This document shows positions 7,004-9,003 of a stretch of DNA of 9,003 bases, one piece after another. The stretch is from Bacteroidota bacterium. GTDB lineage: Bacteria; Bacteroidota; Bacteroidia; NS11-12g; UBA9320. The stretch lies in contig JAHEKB010000076.1 in assembly GCA_024638525.1 (NCBI GenBank), forward strand, positions 1-9,003, written 5' to 3'. A program made the position numbers and the translations under genes. The notes below the pieces were generated by a model. It worked only from the letters and a program-made list of their open reading frames with translations, was not told where the DNA came from and ran no database searches. How positions within the stretch are numbered: the stretch's first letter is position 1; every line of letters starts with the position of its first letter.

Positions 7004-7930
7004 ATGCAGAAACCAAAAATCAAGATACTAATTACCATTATTCTAACAGCATTAAGTAGCTACTCTTACTCAAACAATATGTCATCATTTTATTCTGATT
7101 CGACCTTGCTGGCACTGATTATTGTAGGTGTCGTATTGGTCTTGATCACCGGACTTCTTTGGGGTATTCAAAAGAACCTAAAAGCGCTATCTGCGCAGGA
7201 CGCCGATGAAGAACCCAAACTGCCATTCTATCAAAGGGTGGTTAAACCTATTACTTCCAAGTGGAACCCCACTGTGGCAACCTTGGCCATTGGGACAGGT
7301 ATTGTCCTTATTCTATTTGGCTTCGGCTATAAGTATGGGATGGATGAAGTAGGAGTACAACAGGGCTATGCACCAACGCAACCCATTAACTACTCTCACG
7401 AATTACATGCTGGTCAATATGAAATTGATTGTAAATACTGTCACAGCATTGCAGAAAAGAGCAAGTCTGCCAGTATACCTTCATTAAATACCTGTATGAA
7501 TTGCCATAGATATGTTCAGGCCAAAGAAAAGTACAATGGCAAGATCTCTCCTGATATTCAGAAGATATATGACGCCATTGGTTTTGACGGTGAGAATATG
7601 GAATACATAGCGGGTTATGAGCAGAAACCGATCAAGTGGGTTAGAATCCACAACTTACCCGATTTGGCATACTTCAATCACTCACAGCACGTGAAAGTAG
7701 GTGGTGTTGAATGCCAGACATGCCATGGTCCGATAGAAACCATGGAGGTAGTAGCACAGCATTCAGAATTGACCATGGGTTGGTGTATCAACTGCCACAG
7801 AGAAAGAGGCATAGATGCCGAGAATAATGACTACTACGAGGAAGTACACAAGAGAATGAAAGTTGAAGGTAAGGATTATATGACAGTTGCCGAGAACGGT
7901 GGATTGGAATGTAGTAAGTGCCATTATTAA
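7004..7930 (+). CDS. actA: Alternative complex III subunit A, membrane-anchored pentaheme cytochrome c
   Basis: With the ATG at 7004 the protein has 308 residues. Residues 1-23 look like a signal peptide (ILITIILTALSSYSYS). Hydrophobic segments at about 34-56 (LLALIIVGVVLVLITGLLW) and 88-108 (TVATLAIGTGIVLILFG) would anchor it. The remainder is periplasmic with five c-type heme sites: CKYCH (143), CMNCH (164), CQTCH (237), CINCH (261) and CSKCH (303), the last ending one residue before the stop. Several extra His residues (YSHELH, FNHSQH, QHSEL) can serve as second axial ligands. Five hemes plus an adjacent actB identify ActA of the alternative complex III menaquinol oxidoreductase. An in-frame TTG at 6983 is inside the predicted -7 box and cannot be the start; an ATG at 7079 would remove the signal peptide. 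It is separated from actB by 15 bases. Confidence 0.9.
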   Translation: MQKPKIKILITIILTALSSYSYSNNMSSFYSDSTLLALIIVGVVLVLITGLLWGIQKNLKALSAQDADEEPKLPFYQRVVKPITSKWNPTVATLAIGTGIVLILFGFGYKYGMDEVGVQQGYAPTQPINYSHELHAGQYEIDCKYCHSIAEKSKSASIPSLNTCMNCHRYVQAKEKYNGKISPDIQKIYDAIGFDGENMEYIAGYEQKPIKWVRIHNLPDLAYFNHSQHVKVGGVECQTCHGPIETMEVVAQHSELTMGWCINCHRERGIDAENNDYYEEVHKRMKVEGKDYMTVAENGGLECSKCHY

Positions 7931-7945
7931 TAGGAAACAAACCGA

Positions 7946-9003
7946 ATGACATCTTCAAATAATTATTGGAAAGGATTCGAGGAGCTAGAACAGTCCTCGG
8001 AATTTGTAGAGAACAGCAATAAGGAGTTCTATGACGGGCTACCGCTAGACAAAGTATTCTCTAATAATGACGAGCATCGAGCAAATCGAAGGGACTTTTT
8101 AAAATACTTTGGCTTTAGCATCTCAGCTGTTGCCTTGGCCGCTTGCAACAAGACGCCGGTCAAATATGCTATGCCATATGTGGTGCAGCCCGAGAATGTA
8201 ACCCCTGGTATGCCACTCTATTATGCCAGCAGTTCTGTAAGCGATTACGAAGGCTTCCCAATCTTGGTGAAGGTGCGCGAAGGCAGGCCAATTAAATTCG
8301 AACCCAATAAAGAAGCGAGCTTCTACGGAGGAGGATTAGATGGTTTAGCTCATGCGAGTATTCTTTCATTATACGACACCAATCGTCTAAAGGGTCCCAT
8401 GACCAAAGAAGGAGATAGCAATTGGGAAGATAGCGATAAGGCCATCGTCAAAGCATTAAAGGAAGTTAAGGCTGCCGGTAAGAAAATTGCTCTAGTAAGC
8501 AGAACGAATACCAGCTTGGTTTTGAAAAAAGCCATTGAAAATTTCAGTTCGGTTTATACCAATACCGAACAATTTTCATACGAATCCAGCAGCTATTCAG
8601 GTATACTGAGAGCCAATGAGAAATCATACGGTAAAAAGGTCATACCTACATACCATTTTGCCAAGGCCGATGTCATCGTGAGTTTTGGTGCGGATTTCTT
8701 AGGTAGCTGGATCAGTCCTGTGCGTTTTAGCGCGGATTATGGTCAGAACAGAGTGCCTAAAGATGGTAAGATGTCAAAGCATATTCAGTTTGAGTCTCTG
8801 ATGTCAATGACAGGTGCCAATGCCGATGTACGCGTTCCTATGAAGGCATCAAATACCGGTTTACACCTGATCAGATTGTATAATGAATTAGCCTCATTGG
8901 CGGGCTCTGGGTCCAGACTTTCAGAGGGTGGAATGGAATTGGCAGGTGATGCTGTTAAACACGCAGCGGCTGACCTTTGGGCAGCAAAGGGCAAGGCTTT
9001 GGT
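7946..9003 (+). CDS. actB: Alternative complex III subunit B, molybdopterin-oxidoreductase-like with extended Tat signal (carboxy end missing)
   Basis: The frame is open from the ATG at 7946 to the right edge, giving 352 residues of a protein usually near 1000. It opens with the extended pre-Tat segment found in this family (NNYWKGFEELEQS), then a twin-arginine motif NRRDFLKYFG (RR at 48-49), a hydrophobic stretch and a lipobox LAAC with C67, so it is exported folded and probably lipid-anchored. The rest resembles the molybdopterin-oxidoreductase fold (for example YYASSSVSDYEGFPILVKVREGRPIKFEPN and ADVIVSFGADFLGSW, given here as separate pieces). C67 is the only Cys in the visible part, so the amino-terminal iron-sulfur cluster of true molybdoenzymes is absent, as expected for ActB, whose clusters sit in the missing carboxy half. 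An AGGAA lies about 12 bases before the ATG. It follows actA by 15 bases in the same operon. Confidence 0.92.
   Translation, partial: MTSSNNYWKGFEELEQSSEFVENSNKEFYDGLPLDKVFSNNDEHRANRRDFLKYFGFSISAVALAACNKTPVKYAMPYVVQPENVTPGMPLYYASSSVSDYEGFPILVKVREGRPIKFEPNKEASFYGGGLDGLAHASILSLYDTNRLKGPMTKEGDSNWEDSDKAIVKALKEVKAAGKKIALVSRTNTSLVLKKAIENFSSVYTNTEQFSYESSSYSGILRANEKSYGKKVIPTYHFAKADVIVSFGADFLGSWISPVRFSADYGQNRVPKDGKMSKHIQFESLMSMTGANADVRVPMKASNTGLHLIRLYNELASLAGSGSRLSEGGMELAGDAVKHAAADLWAAKGKAL

Noticed and set aside
8350..8994. Two minus-strand open frames within the actB region
   Set aside because: Both are antisense to actB, whose frame is continuous to the edge and carries the Tat motif and family features.
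1..9003. Mobile element, CRISPR array, tRNA or rRNA
   Set aside because: No transposase or integrase motifs, no regular direct repeats, and no recognisable RNA gene were seen on either strand.

Overview
The window looks like a chromosomal segment of a marine-type member of the Bacteroidota, most likely order Flavobacteriales. The evidence is a type IX-secretion-style SBBP/beta-propeller protein with the FIENKGQ amino-terminal domain, an ActA-ActB pair of alternative complex III, exact TAnnTTTG-type -7 promoter boxes, weak or absent Shine-Dalgarno sequences, and moderate A+T content. This taxonomic placement is inference from gene content and motifs, not from a database search.

Layout: four genes on the minus strand read leftward from about 5875 to beyond the left edge. 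They are a SAM hydroxide adenosyltransferase-like protein (DUF62 family), a small ABM-fold monooxygenase-like protein that overlaps it by the ATGA arrangement, a 764-residue exported TPR/CAP protein 19 bases further on, and, after a 57-base gap, a very large secreted SBBP-repeat protein whose carboxy end lies outside the window. On the plus strand a phoH-like ATPase gene diverges from the DUF62 gene over a region of about 60 bases. After a 130-base intergenic region come actA (pentaheme cytochrome) and actB (molybdopterin-oxidoreductase-like subunit, cut by the right edge), the first two genes of an alternative complex III respiratory operon.

How the genes work together: ActA and ActB are subunits of one membrane complex that oxidises menaquinol and passes electrons towards cytochrome c or a terminal oxidase. 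The minus-strand set mixes a cytoplasmic SAM-binding protein, a small heme- or quinone-monooxygenase-like fold and two exported proteins. Spacing suggests at least the first three are co-transcribed, but no shared pathway can be read from the sequence.

Most of the window is conserved core content. The points most worth checking are a long inverted repeat abutting the actA promoter, apparent loss of the catalytic triad in the DUF62-family protein, the unusual TPR-CAP architecture, and the non-ATG starts in the divergent DUF62/phoH region. I see no CRISPR array, insertion sequence, tRNA or rRNA. I did not find a convincing new system here.
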